Assembly (NCBI GenBank): GCA_963971225.1
Contig: OZ020267.1
Span: forward strand, 119,033,891 to 119,097,890
Length of the DNA: 64,000 nucleotides
Direction of reading: 5' to 3'
Origin: Melieria omissa
Taxonomy: Eukaryota > Arthropoda > Insecta > Diptera > Ulidiidae
Positions within the stretch are counted from its first letter, which is position 1. The number at the start of each line of letters is the position of its first letter. Positions 10,277 through 21,600 of this stretch are shown piece after piece. A model generated the notes under the pieces. The model was not told the origin of the DNA. It ran no database searches and saw only the letters and a program-made list of their open reading frames with translations. The translations under genes and the position numbers were made by a program.

Positions 10277-10991
10277 GGGGTCATTCTCATGCGCGGACAG
10301 GAAAAATGGACATTCTTCAGAAATTATTTCCTTTGTGAATACAAGGAATTATCAAAAAAAGATATTCCACTTTAATTTATTCATTATGGTACAAAAATTT
10401 AAAAAAAAAAAATTTTTTTTTATTTTTTCAAACACTTTTTTTCGATTAAAGACACGGCTTCTGCCGCGTCATGGTCAGCTGGCGGTGATTGTTTTGAGTC
10501 ACAGGATTATCTGAAACATAAATTCCAAAGAAATTCTTAATCAGTATGAACGTACCTCTCGCCCGTAGTGAATTTGAATTTTTTCATAAGAATCTCACAA
10601 AATGGCAGGCATTGGAAGTTAGAACAGTAAAAAATGGTTGTTTTTGAAGATTTTATCAACTAAAAAATTATGAAATTTTTAACATATCGGAGTGAATTTA
10701 CTAGGGACGATAGCTAACAGTATGTAGAATGACGTGACAAAATCGCAGAGAGATCGGATGAATGGTTTTTTTTAATCATCCCCGCCATTTCAAAAAAAGG
10801 CGTTCCGAGAAAAACACGTTTAAAGTTTTGACTAACCGCTAGAATCCTTGACCGCTCGTTATATAAATGTCTGTAGAAGCCGAAATACTTGAAATTTTCC
10901 AATAAAATTTTGACAGCACCTTCTTCAAGGATGATACATTCCAAATATGTTAAAAATTGATTTTTACAAAATTTCACATGAGAATGACCCC
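10277..10991. mobile_element. TTAA-flanked DNA element, 715 bp
   Basis: The inverted ends GGGGTCATTCTCATG and CATGAGAATGACCCC are flanked by TTAA at 10273-10276 and 10992-10995. There is no transposase. The interior is AT-rich with poly-A/poly-T tracts. Confidence 0.8.
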
Positions 10992-10995
10992 TTAA

Positions 10996-12362
10996 TGCCT
11001 TAGCATTCTGAGATCTCACTTTTCATTTAATCAAAATGCTTGCAAAACTTTTTGCAAACTTTTTTATCGAAATCGAAATAAGACTAAAACTACAAACAAA
11101 TGAATTATTTATTTTTTTGTGCATTTTTTGAATGATGATGTTAAAAATCAAATGGTTAAGTGTTATTTTTGGATAAAACAAAATGTTATCAAACTGAAGT
11201 TAAATGTTGAATGAAAATGTTTAAAGTTAAACAAAATGTTATTAAACTCAAGATAAAAATCTTGAAATTAACCCAAATGATATTACACCGTGTCCATTTT
11301 GATAGAAAATATATGATAAACATGTATTCATGCAATTTGGAAAAATTGCTTTATTTTAAAAATTTGTTATATGAATCCCGGGATCCCCAGATTTGAATTT
11401 TTAATCCCAAAAATTCCTGGATCGCAAAATGGCCAAAAATTGCGATCCCTAATATGTACATATAACTCATCAGCATTAAAGTGTAGACAAACGCATAGGC
11501 AAAAGTTTGCCGTTTATACTCTCAACTACCATATGTTCAGCTACTTAATTACAATGAAAGTGACAGCCACATCACAATACAATTTTTTGTGCATAATTGT
11601 AGGATACTTGTGCACATCCCCTATATTGATTTTATCGAACTCTTTTTTAAAAAAATCTGTTTTGAAGAATCACATTTCAAATATTGAGAACTGTGTAGTC
11701 GTCAAAGTAGCCGCTGCCCTTAGTTATGTGTTCGGGGCATTAATCATAAATTAGTCTATTTAGCTTATTTTATTATGCTCTGGTAACACTGTTCAGTGGC
11801 TGCCGATTTCACGTTTTGTTTATACCTGCGTGTTTTTCTCCAATTTTTGTTTTGTTTTTTCGTACAAAAGTATCAACGTCAACAGGTAAAAACACTTGTA
11901 ATTTGTAAACAATCTGTAAGGTTAACGTTACTTTACTATTAGTTTAAAAAGGAACTATATTAGACCATAACATAGTATAATGAATAATTTTCCTATGATA
12001 TGAAAACACTTATTTTGGTAGTTGAATCCTTCACAGCAGAGTTGCTTCCTTTCGTGTGTTTATATTTATGGTTTTATTATGCATTAATTTATTTGGAATA
12101 ACACACTTTGCTTGCAGCGGCGCTTGTAATGCTTTCGACGCTATCGCTACATTTCTCTCTTTGAGTTAGACAACGCGCTTTTGAAGCTTCGTCTAATCAG
12201 CTGACAGTACCATGTTGTGTGAAAACAAATTAATTTAATTGAACGCATTTCATTCATTGAAATATTTTCGTTTTTTTAACACCTATTTTGTGTTTTTTAT
12301 TTGTTTATTGAGTCTATGGTTAAACAACCTTACTGACAAAATATACAATTAAATGCACTTAT
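10996..12362. other. Intergenic sequence, nothing recognised
   Basis: Open frames such as 11371-11754 give low-complexity, domain-free peptides. No bounded repeat or splice structure was seen. Confidence 0.4.
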
Positions 12363-12492
12363 TAGTGTCCGACCGAATATTCGGTTTCGGCCCAAATAAG
12401 TGGTTTCGGTTGCAGTTTCGGCCAAAAAATGAAAAATAATAAAAAAACGAAATTCGGTTTCGGCCCAAAAAAGTGGTTTCGGTCAGACACTA
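12363..12492. mobile_element. Short hAT-like MITE related to 2068-2482
   Basis: It starts TAGTGTCCGACCGAATATT and ends GTCAGACACTA, with GGTTTCGG repeats inside. At 130 bp it is a deleted relative of 2068-2482. No matching 8-bp flanks were found. It abuts the TAGGGGAATTC end of the following element. Confidence 0.7.
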
Positions 12493-13408
12493 GTAGGGGA
12501 ATTCGATTTTGACGTATAACTGACAACATAAATTTTAATGTGATTTTTGAGGGAACAGACGCAATAACACGGTCTGGGTAAAAATGTGTCAAATTTGATT
12601 GGTTAAGAAAAAACTTAAAAATAAAAACTTAAGGTTTTTATTGCGGCGAAAAATAAATCAAATACGTGTAAAATATTAAGGTAAATATCAGAGTTGGACT
12701 TAATTTTTAATGGTTTTTCATAATCCGAAATGATGCTCGGATATATCGTAAGAGGAGAACATTTATTCAATTATTTCCAAAATGGCGTGAAAATGTACCA
12801 CCCCTCTTTTTTATTGTTTTGTTATCTTATATCTGAGCCACGGGCAGCCGCCGTGGCTCAGTTGGTTAGTGCGCGGTCCAACGAGTCGCATGCAGAGCGA
12901 CGCAAGATCGAATACTGCATGTAGTAACACCTAAAAAAAATAACGGGAAACTCGTTTTCTCTTTCGGTGGCTGTCCTCTCAGCTGGAAATGGCAAACCTC
13001 TGAGAGTAAAAATTGCCTATGAAAAAGCTCCCAACCTGCCGTTCGGAACCGGCATAAAACTGTAGGTCCCTTCCACCCGCGTACAAAATTCACACGCACA
13101 ACACGGGTGGTTGCGGGAAGCTAGGCCTTAGTCTCGCGTAAGCGGGCTGTCGTGCCAATCAATTATTTATTATTATATCGATAAAATAACTTTTTGTTGC
13201 TCGGAATCGTCATTAAAATGAATTTAAAGTGTTTTTAGTCCATTTTTCTCTAATCTTATCATGAGGAATAAATTAGTTCAGTTTTGTTTATTAATTTTCA
13301 TGTAACTACTGTTTTATTTGTCACCATTCAATTTGCAATTTGCTTTCGGTGATTTTCTATTCAATTCAAATTAAATTCAATAATCTTTCGTAAATGTTCT
13401 AAATCATG
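12493..13408 (-). mobile_element. Second TAGGGG-family copy, split by SINE B
   Basis: In reverse orientation this aligns with 30780-31305 and 32048-32201, as shown by GTAGGGGAATTC, TTTGAGGGAACA, 'GGTCTGGGTAAA', 'AATCCGAAATGATG' and then, beyond the SINE, 'TGCTCGGAATCGTCATT' and 'TCTAATCTTATCATGAGGAA'. The SINE at 12844-13168 lies in the middle, next to repeated TTATATC, so the SINE is younger. The far terminus is lost at about 13408. Confidence 0.7.
12844..13168 (+). mobile_element. tRNA-derived SINE, copy B
   Basis: This is the cleanest forward copy: the GCAGCCGCCGTGGCTCAG head with a good A-box (TGGCTCAGTTGG), a degenerate B-box, the shared body, and an (AATT/ATT) tail. It interrupts a DNA element whose two halves can be rejoined by comparison with 30510-32201. 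Confidence 0.85.
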
Positions 13409-13630
13409 CATTCCCCAAACAAAATCAAACTAATGTGGATCCCCGGCCACACCGGAATTCCAGGCAACGAAAAAGCAGACGCAGCAGCGAAAAATGCAGC
13501 ATCCGCAGCTACTATAACTTTTGGCTACTTTACAAAACAAGATCTCCTAACTGAAATTAGGCACTTAAGATATAAATTACAAATTGACGACTGGAATAGT
13601 TATACTCATGCTACAAAAATATTCAGGTAA
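13406..13630 (+). pseudogene. RNase H fragment of a non-LTR retrotransposon
   Basis: The frame includes KLMWIPGHTGIPGNEKADA, the C-terminal RNase H signature (WxPGHxGxxGNExAD) of I/Jockey/R1-type LINE ORF2. Only about 75 codons remain. There is no RT domain upstream and no poly-A tail nearby, so it is a dead fragment. Confidence 0.75.
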
Positions 13631-14404
13631 TTTCATTCGATCAAATTTAAAAGTCAGTTGCTTTTTTGACAAATAAGAAGAACATTTTAATGATGCAGAA
13701 AAAAGTATGAATGGTAGGAAATTTATTCAGGAATAGTAGTTGGTAGTAGTTGTAGTTAATTTTAATAATTGATGCGATCAAATAATGGATAACTGCTGTA
13801 AATTTGTTCTGCAAATTGAACATTACAACTGATGCGGTAAATTTCATGAATTTCGGTATTATGTTATTAAAATGTTGTGATTTTTAAAAGACTAAACTAC
13901 AAACTTACGTTGTGGTTTGCCATGCAAATTATGGACATTGCAGACGTACATTATATGGACACTATAATATTGAAAGTATGGTCAAACTGGTGGTGTAAAA
14001 TGAGTTCATTTGTGAAGTGCTTCCTCAAAGCTCTAGGCCAACTGAATGATTTAAGACAATTTAAAGCTGTCTGTTTTTATGCAACGAACGTTTGCCAAAT
14101 TTAATGGCACCACAACTCGCCTGCGCCGAGCAGCAAGAGCTCCGCCACAACTCGCACATTTAGTCTATAAGAACCACGTAAATCGTGCACACGCAGATAA
14201 GTGGTTGTGATTGTGAATCGACTGCCGCCCGAGACTGGTGGATCCAGAATGCCAGTTTTATGCATCAAGACTGCACTCTACAACTTCGACTACCTGCTAT
14301 TTCTTACTTGTTATCAGTGCAGCGCAGGCACTGTTTTGTCTTTTACGACTAATGCTAAAGACATAATTACTTATCATTAATTTGGTTAGTGATTTATTAT
14401 TATT

Positions 14405-16115
14405 ATTGATTTATTTGGTACATTTTGTTAGGGGTCGTCCATAAATTACGTAACGCTCCTGGGGGGGGGGGGGGGCTCTTGCTCGATGTGACAGTTTGTG
14501 ACGCCGGGGGGGAGGGGGGTCGAGCAGAATGTGACGTAACAAATTTTAAACGTATTCATATAATCTTGATCGAAATAAAAATTTTTTTTAGTATTTTTAT
14601 TATGCTTTTGAAGACTCCGTTACGTTACACCTTTGGGGGGGAGTTCAAGCCAATGTGACAGTTTGGGACACAGGGGGGGGTGGGGGTCAAAAAATACTAA
14701 AAATTGCGTTACGTAATTTATGGACGACCCCTTAAAACGGCAACATTATTTTCGAAAATCTCGATTTCAAATAGTTACGAATTATCTTAGAAACTAGATA
14801 TAAGGATAACCACTAAGTATCTAGTTGTTCTTTCCAACCTCATGGGACCATGCGTTTCATCATTAGGGAATTTTCATATCTGTGCGTGCTGATTTTTTTC
14901 CCGGCATGCGCCAACTTATCTGCATACATTTTGAATTTTACAAATAAAAAGGCGTTGGACGCTCACATTGGCATGACATAATTTGTAAAAAGGTAATTTA
15001 CGCAAATTATTGAATTTATAAATGTTTTAATAATATTTCCAATTATATGTAGGCACATAGGTGCAAAACTGAAAGCAGCGATAGGAGACTAGCACTGCCC
15101 GAAAATATCAATTCAAAAGCAGTCAATGTGAGTCTCAGCGATTCTGATGTGTTAGTTTTTCAAATGCATTTGAAAAATGCACAACCTGCCATTCGAGGCA
15201 TTGAACATTTTAAAATATTGTGTAAATGATTCACAAATCATTCAATAGTTTTGTATAAAAATAATCAAAGTTCAAAAACTTATTGTTGTTATAAGATACA
15301 AATTTCGAAAGACTTACTTGAAGATGAAATACTAAATTATCTCAAAGAAACGAATGAGTTCTTAAACTAAACAATGTGCAAATAAGTATTTAAATTTGTC
15401 TTGTATGAATGCATTCTAAGATTAAAATTCTTTAAAATTGGATTAATACTGTAAATAAATATTGAATTATAAAAATGCATTTGTGAATAAAAAGATTTGG
15501 TACTTTTTTGTCTACTTAAGTACATTTTTTTTGCCCTCTTGGTACAAAATGGGAAAACTCAAAGTCAAATTTGTATGTCATAACAACAATTATTTTTTGA
15601 GCTTTAATTATTTTGATACAAAACTATTGAATGATTTGTGTGATTTGTTATGAATTTTTCATTCCACTGTCGTCTAAAAGACTGTTATCTAGCAAGACCC
15701 ATCAATAAATGCATTTGAAATACTAATGCATCAGAACCGCTGAGGCTCACATTGGCTGCTTTTGAATTGCTATTTTCGAGCAGTGCTAGTTGCTTAATGC
15801 TGCTTTAAATTTTGCACCTATGTACATGTAATAATTTGCATAAATTACCTTTTTAAAAATTGTTTCATTCAAATGTGAGCGTCCAACGACTTCTGCTTTG
15901 TGAAATTCAAAATGTATGCAGATAAGTTGGCAGCACGCACAGATATGAATATACACTAATGATAAAACGCATAGTCCCACGAAGTTGAAAAGGACAACTA
16001 GATACCTAATGGTTATCCTTATCTTTAGTTTCTAAGATAATTCGTAAGAACTTGAAATCGAGTTTCTCGAGAATAATGTTGCCATTTTACCAAAATGTAC
16101 CAAATAAATCAATGT
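14405..16115. mobile_element. Long foldback element with arms of about 400 bases
   Basis: The left arm (from about 14405, e.g. GATTTATTTGGTACATTTTG; then GGCAACATTATT at 14739) is repeated inverted at the right (AATAATGTTGCC ending 16083; CAAAATGTACCAAATAAATC near 16094-16113). Pairing extends inward through 'CTCACATTGG', 'CAATTCAAAAGCAG' and 'AAATGCATTTG' to about 15180 / 15705. The loop has no transposase. The left arm alone carries the 301-bp MITE 14431-14731, so that insertion came later. Confidence 0.75.
14431..14731. mobile_element. Harbinger-like MITE with 15-G run
   Basis: The ends GGGGTCGTCCATAAATTACG and CGTAATTTATGGACGACCCC are exact inverts, flanked by TTA on each side (14428-14430 and 14732-14734). 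Compared with the uninterrupted opposite foldback arm, exactly this segment plus one TTA is extra. The interior holds a run of 15 G at 14461 and further G-runs near 14500 and 14670. Confidence 0.8.
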
Positions 16116-16336
16116 TGTACCAATATACTTTTTAAGTTAAAAAAGTAACAAAAAGTACAATTGTACCACGATAACAACACTGGTTTGGCTCCTGAATTTA
16201 ACGAACTGAAATTGTTAAGGCTGCGTCCCATAGAATCCGTTGCGTACGTAAGAGCGAAGTATTCAACTGACAAGTTGAATGTATGAAATTGTATGTGATG
16301 TGACCATATATGTAATACTTCTATATTGCCAGCAAC

Positions 16337-16806
16337 CATGGCACAATAAACAAGGTAGTGGCAGGAAGGAGCGAAAAAATGGACGTGTATTTTGTTAGTG
16401 TTTTTGTTCGGTTCATTGTCAAATCGGACGGACGGTTCTCTTGCCAACAGTATTGCCAGCATCGAATAGACCATTTGGTCTATTCGAAAACGTAAAAATA
16501 CACCAATTAACAGCAAAAGTACATAGCTTCATTGTTTTATTCTATTGTTTTACAATTAGGGGCAAAAGTGCTAAGTCCATAGTTCGCCGATTTTGCGTTA
16601 ATTCATAAAAGTTAACAAAAATTGGAAAAATAATATTCTTTCGTCATTGCAAAAATGCTTAAAATTTCACAGAAAAAGAGTTGACTGGCAATGCTGTTCG
16701 CCGAATGTAAACAAAACAGACAAAAATTTCTGACAACCTACCGAACTCTGACGAGAAAAAAATAAAATTCGCTCCTTCCTGCCACTACCTTGTTTATTGT
16801 GCCATG
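16337..16806. mobile_element. Nested MITE with CATGGCAC ends
   Basis: Inverted ends match for more than 35 bases, beginning CATGGCACAATAAACAAGGT. Flanks CCAGCAAC / GCAGCAAC are an 8-bp duplication with one mismatch. The palindromic CCATGG makes the exact boundary uncertain by one or two bases. A diverged relative is at 42626-42948. Confidence 0.75.
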
Positions 16807-16932
16807 GCAGCAACCTATCTTCACAATGTGTTTTCATTCGGAAATCAAATGGAGACAAGCGATGAGACAGAAAACACGAAATTTTGTGAATGTGTTTCTA
16901 TGCGTGTTTAGATGAGCACTTCTACACATGAA

Positions 16933-17225
16933 CATAGTATAATAATAAAGTAGTCTAATCAAAACTCTCCCGCTCAAAGAAAACAAAATTTTTTGAAATT
17001 CAATTCAATTTTGATGTCTGAAATTTCTCAGTTCAAAAAATGTTCAACCACAGACGCAACTTCATTCAAATAAAATCGTACTAAAAGCAAAAGGAAAATG
17101 CTTAGGTATATTTTAATACAACTTTGTTTACTCTGCTGATGACTTTTTTGATAATATTTGTCAATCAAAATAGAGGTACATTAGGGGTACTCTCTTTGAT
17201 TAGACTACTTTATTATTATACTATG
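16933..17225. mobile_element. Nested hAT-like MITE with CATAGTATAAT ends
   Basis: The ends CATAGTATAATAATAAAGTA and TACTTTATTATTATACTATG are inverted. CACATGAA occurs on both sides (16925-16932 and 17226-17233), a perfect 8-bp duplication within the host MITE. It is 293 bp and non-coding. Confidence 0.85.
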
Positions 17226-17584
17226 CACATGAACAACTGTCAAACTGCTCCAGGGGCGGTTGAAGAAATTTCAGTTAGTTTCGACAAATTTTTACTTTTT
17301 CCAGTAAATTTTTTCCCCGCCTGAACGCACCTGACTTTTTGCCACTTTTGACAGCTGTCAAGGTACATTCGTTTATACGCTTTCTCGCTCATATTTCACT
17401 ATTGCTGTACTGTGATGTTGGCGATTGTACCTTGAGCTTCCCGCCAATATAGTATTACATATATGGATGTGACGCATACGCAACGGATACGTTGAAGTAA
17501 CGCACAGAGTTGAGCAACTTTCAACTTTGTCGTACGTTGAATACTTTGACAAATAACGGATGATTGTTTTCTTGTCATTTAAAT

Positions 17585-17866
17585 TTAATTTATAATTCGT
17601 TCGAAGCAGAAATTTGGTTTGTTTTCAATGTTGCCTGTTGTTTGAGGAACAATTAATAGAAGCGGTCTATTTAAATTGTTCGGAATCATTGTTGCACATT
17701 CCTTCAAAGCTGGAGGCAAAAAATCTTCATGTGTCGCGATTTTGGCACAATGGCCGTACCCAAAATCTTCGTTTGTTTTTTTTATGATTTTCAGTTGATT
17801 ATACGCTTCATGCAGCAATATAACCATTATTACCAACTCAAAGACGTCGTCAATTTCCATTTTTAT
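17585..17866 (-). other. Unrecognised open frame, possible transposase remnant
   Basis: An open frame of about 94 codons begins MEIDDVFELVIMVILLHEAY and ends without a recognised domain. An acidic, hydrophobic N-terminus of this kind occurs in some PIF/Harbinger transposases, and the surrounding GGCTGCGTCCCAT sequence at about 16218 resembles such ends, but I see no catalytic motif. It could equally be chance or a small host gene. Confidence 0.2.
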
Positions 17867-17964
17867 TAAAATGTTTGACAAAGCTCAAAAAATCACACAA
17901 ATTAACACAGAAACACAGAATATATTTTGTATCCGTTGACAACATATTCATTGGGTCGAGTCTC

Positions 17965-18065
17965 TCCTTCATTCCGTCGCCGTCACGATATGGGTATCAA
18001 ACGAAATGCCTTTTCCATATCTTTCAATTGGTATGCAACATTAGATATGTGATAGAAGCTAACGG
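17965..18065 (+). repeat. Partial copy of the CACGATATGGGTATCAAA foldback family
   Basis: The segment with CACGATATGGGTATCAAACG and ATGCAACATTAGATATGTGA aligns with one arm plus the loop of the foldback at 56957-57228, and with 30300-30480. It lies about 550 bases upstream of the aub start codon. Confidence 0.6.
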
Positions 18066-18619
18066 GAAGTTATAAACAATCAAAATTTTTTTCTATATAA
18101 AAATTAAAAAAACGGGTTTTGTTTCGAAAAAACTCATTATTTAATTATAATGCATTTGTTAAAATATTGTTATCGAAAGTATACTACCTCGTTCCATACA
18201 AAACCACGGTTTTTCATTTTCGACAAATGCAACGAAAGCGTTACTGCAAACAAAGCGTGTTATAGAGTTGCACCATTTGCATTCGTAACTGCATATTTTG
18301 CATAGATGCTCATGCAACCCTACTAGTCCTCCTTGAAATTTGTAGCAACGGCAACTCTTATTCTAGCGTCTATTCCGCTTCTCTTTGGCTCGTTCGATGT
18401 GATCGCGCGCTTGGTTGCTTTATAACTTGGTTTGTAATTAATTTATAATTTGCTTTGCCTCCGCCTAGTATTTCAAATATATATATAGTTATTCAATACC
18501 CTCAGTGCCTTGAGAATATTTCGTATTATTCCCCAATAACATACTATACATTTTTTGTGGTTTCTTGTGTACAGTTGACCTTCGCAGTGATAACGTTCTT
18601 TTAGGACGCAGTAACGGAA
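18066..18619 (+). promoter_or_regulatory. aub upstream region and 5' UTR
   Basis: This interval between the last repeat copy and the aub ATG should contain the promoter. An AT run (ATATATATA near 18479) lies about 140 bases upstream of the ATG, and short CAGT initiator-like words follow at 18505 and 18588. The start site cannot be fixed from sequence. Confidence 0.35.
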
Positions 18620-21600
18620 ATGGATAAGTTGACCAATGCAGGACGATCACGTGGTCGCGGTAGAGCGTCGAATCCGCAGCAGCCCAGTAATGGAGGTGCT
18701 CGTCGCAGGCAGCCTGGTCCGCCGGTAAGTACTGGGGATTGGCGGTTCAAAATCGGGGCTTAATTTGGAAGTCTTAGAATTTCAATAATTGAAAGGTCGT
18801 ACTGGGAAGGGAGTAATGCATTTAGAATCAATGATTTTATGGGTGGCGATTCTAGCAACGCTTAGGCTCAAAAAGTAATAAAATGCTGAGTACAGTTTCA
18901 AGCATTAAGAGTTTCAACCACAACCCCACCACTCTGCTTCCCTGCCCAACAGTTTAGGAAGGTCTGCGCCTCCTCATATCTCCACCATCGTCGTTTCATA
19001 TTTTCATATATGTGAAAATTTATTTCATTTGTCAAAGTTGAAAATTTTCAGCTGATTGATACCAGAGTTGTCTGAATTTTTAATGTCAAGAGGGTTCATG
19101 AGAAGTTTTACGTTACTAGCTTTTTCAACATTTGTTATTTGCAAATGCTAAAAGTATCGTTCGTTTATGACGGAAGATAAAGTAGGTCAAAGCCAAATTC
19201 GTACACCTTAAGAAAATTACTTCTTTGCCTGAACTTTTTTCTTAAAAATAATTTATAGAGAGTTTGAAATACGTTTTAGATAGTACATTTTATTTGCTTT
19301 CATGAATAAGAAACATAACTGTAATAACTTAATTTTTAACCCTTTCGGTTATTCTATGCCATATGGCATAGTCTCTTTTCAGTGCCTGTTTTAGGTCAAA
19401 AACTTGTGCATACTATATTTTTCAATTTTTGTATTTTTCTCTGCAGATTTTTATACCAAATCATGAAAAAAATATTTTGATTAGTGTACCAAGTAACTTG
19501 TAAGGGTTCAGAAAGTGCGCAGTCCTATCGAGCTGCGTATTTTACAAAAAGAGGTCACTTCGTACTTTTATTTATTCTATTACAAAAATCAATTTATTTT
19601 ATAGGTTTATGTAAGTAATCTAGTAGGTATTTATTGCTTTAGTAAGTGTAAAAAAAGTTAGATCCCAAATATAGTTCACTAAGGCTGTACGATTTTTTTT
19701 ATTTTTTACTATCCCATGTTTCATGATGCCCAAAAACTACTTTTTCGAACAATATTTAAAAAAAATACTTTTGATTATTCATTATGTAGGCTTAAACAGT
19801 AATAAAATGGAAAAGAATGACTTTTAAAGTTAAAAACAAAAAAGAAGTACCGAAAGGGTTAATAACATTATTTAAGGAAAAACAAAAACAGGATCGTATT
19901 CAGTACCAAAGCCAAACTCGTACATTTCAATTTTTCGGTTCGTGTTTTAAAAGTGCGTACTAATTAATACTTAATATGCATTCCTTTGTTCTTGATTATA
20001 ATTCCAAGTCTATTTGACAACATTTTCACCAGCTTTTCGCAATAGTTTGGGTCCTTATGCTTAGGGTCGTTGTCTTGGTAAAAATATCAATCTTCCCCCA
20101 GCCCTAATTTTTGACTAGAAGAATGTAAGTTTTTTTTTTTTTTTAATTCCAAATAAACTTTCCAATCCATAATTCTGTAAATGAAATGGAGCTTTCCAGG
20201 GCCAGCAGCCGAAAACGATCTCCAGACTGTCACGCCACCACCGTGTTTAACATTTGGGTTCATATTTTTTGGCTAGGAGCGCCTCATGCGGTTTTCCGTC
20301 ACATCCAAATATGTTAAACTTACTTTCGTCAGTAAACATAACTCGCTTCCAGAACGAAAAATCCTTCGAACGATGGGTTTGAGCAAATTCCAGACGTATT
20401 CTTTTGTTACGTTTGCTTATTAGTGGTTTCACTCGAACTCTTCAACCGTTCAAGTTAGCACGGTGAAACACGTTTCTGATTGTTTGGGGGCACGCCTATT
20501 TTCCTAGTTCACTTTCAGCGATTGCAGCTAATTTTGGCGCACTTAAGAACGGATTTATCTTACTTTTTCGCACCAGGTATCGCTCATCGGCCGATGTAAA
20601 AATTACATTATGTTCCGATTTTTGTTTATTTTGCACATTTGTATTGCTTTTAAATCGTTTTAAAACGTACTGGACGGTGGAGTGACTTCTATTTACTAAT
20701 AATAATAACTGACTGGCACGACAGCCCGATACTGCGACTAAGGCCTAGCTACCCGCAACCATCCGTGTTGTGCTCGCGAATTTTTACAAGGTTGGAAGTG
20801 ACTTACAGTATTATGCTGATTCCGAACGGCAAGTTGGGAGCTTTTCCATAGGCAATTTTACTCTCAGAGGTTTGCCATTTCCCGCTGAGAGGGCAGCAAC
20901 CGAAAGAAAAATTGTTTTTCTTTTTTTGTTTTCGGTGTTAGCAGCAACGGAGTCTTGAAGTTGCCGGCTGCCGGCTTCTATTTAATATTATAGCAATTTC
21001 CCGCAAAGACTTCCCATCTTTAGAATGCTTTAGTTCAGTTCTCCGACTTCTGTCGAAGTTTGACTTCTTTGCCTTCCCATTTTTTAATTTACATAATTTA
21101 AAAAAAATGTAAGTATTTTTTTTGATAGTATTTTCTTGGAAAATTTACATCGGGGATGCCCCGCAATTTTATAAATATTCACGAACTTAGCTATGATGAC
21201 TGTACAAGCAAAGAATATGAAGTGTATTCAAATTAAAATTTTTGTTTGCGAGCTTCATAGAGCGGGGGGAAGCCACAAAAGGGAACGAGTGGTGCCAGCA
21301 GAAGAGCAAGCGCTTCAGTTTACGCTCATTGACTATGCGAACTGAAGCACGCGCTACAACAAACACACATGAAGTGAAAGTACTGCTTCTCCTGTGTACT
21401 TTGAGGCGTTGGTGGTTGTTTTGGTCACTAAATAATTTTTATGTAAATTTCTTTCTTTTTGTGTTGACGATTGGTTTTGCTACACAGCTCGAGAAAAATG
21501 TAAACAGCTCTTCTTTTGCTGTTTTTTTATTGTTTATGTTTTACATCGTTTGGAACTTCCTTTTTTTAATTTACTGTCACAGCATTATTAGGAAATCTGA

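Larger units (their letters stand above)
16304..17465. mobile_element. CATATATG hAT-like MITE carrying two nested MITEs
   Basis: The ends CATATATGTAATACTTCTAT and TATTACATATATG are inverted, and the direct repeat GATGTGAC flanks both sides exactly (16296-16303 and 17466-17473). Without its two inserts it is about 400 bp and aligns to 50248-50633. The inserts are at 16337-16806 and 16933-17225. Confidence 0.85.

Noticed and set aside
11371..11754. 127-codon plus-strand ORF
   Set aside because: Low-complexity start (CCCGGGATCC and TTAATCCC repeats), no recognised domain, and no promoter or introns.
12844..12920. tRNA gene suggested by the A-box TGGCTCAGTTGG
   Set aside because: The head cannot close a tRNA cloverleaf (degenerate B-box, no matching 3' acceptor stem) and is joined to the same body in five places, so it is a SINE head.
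17585..17866. Host gene beginning MEIDDVFELVIM
   Set aside because: Not accepted as a gene: no family, no intron, and it sits among transposons. It is kept only as an uncertain open frame.
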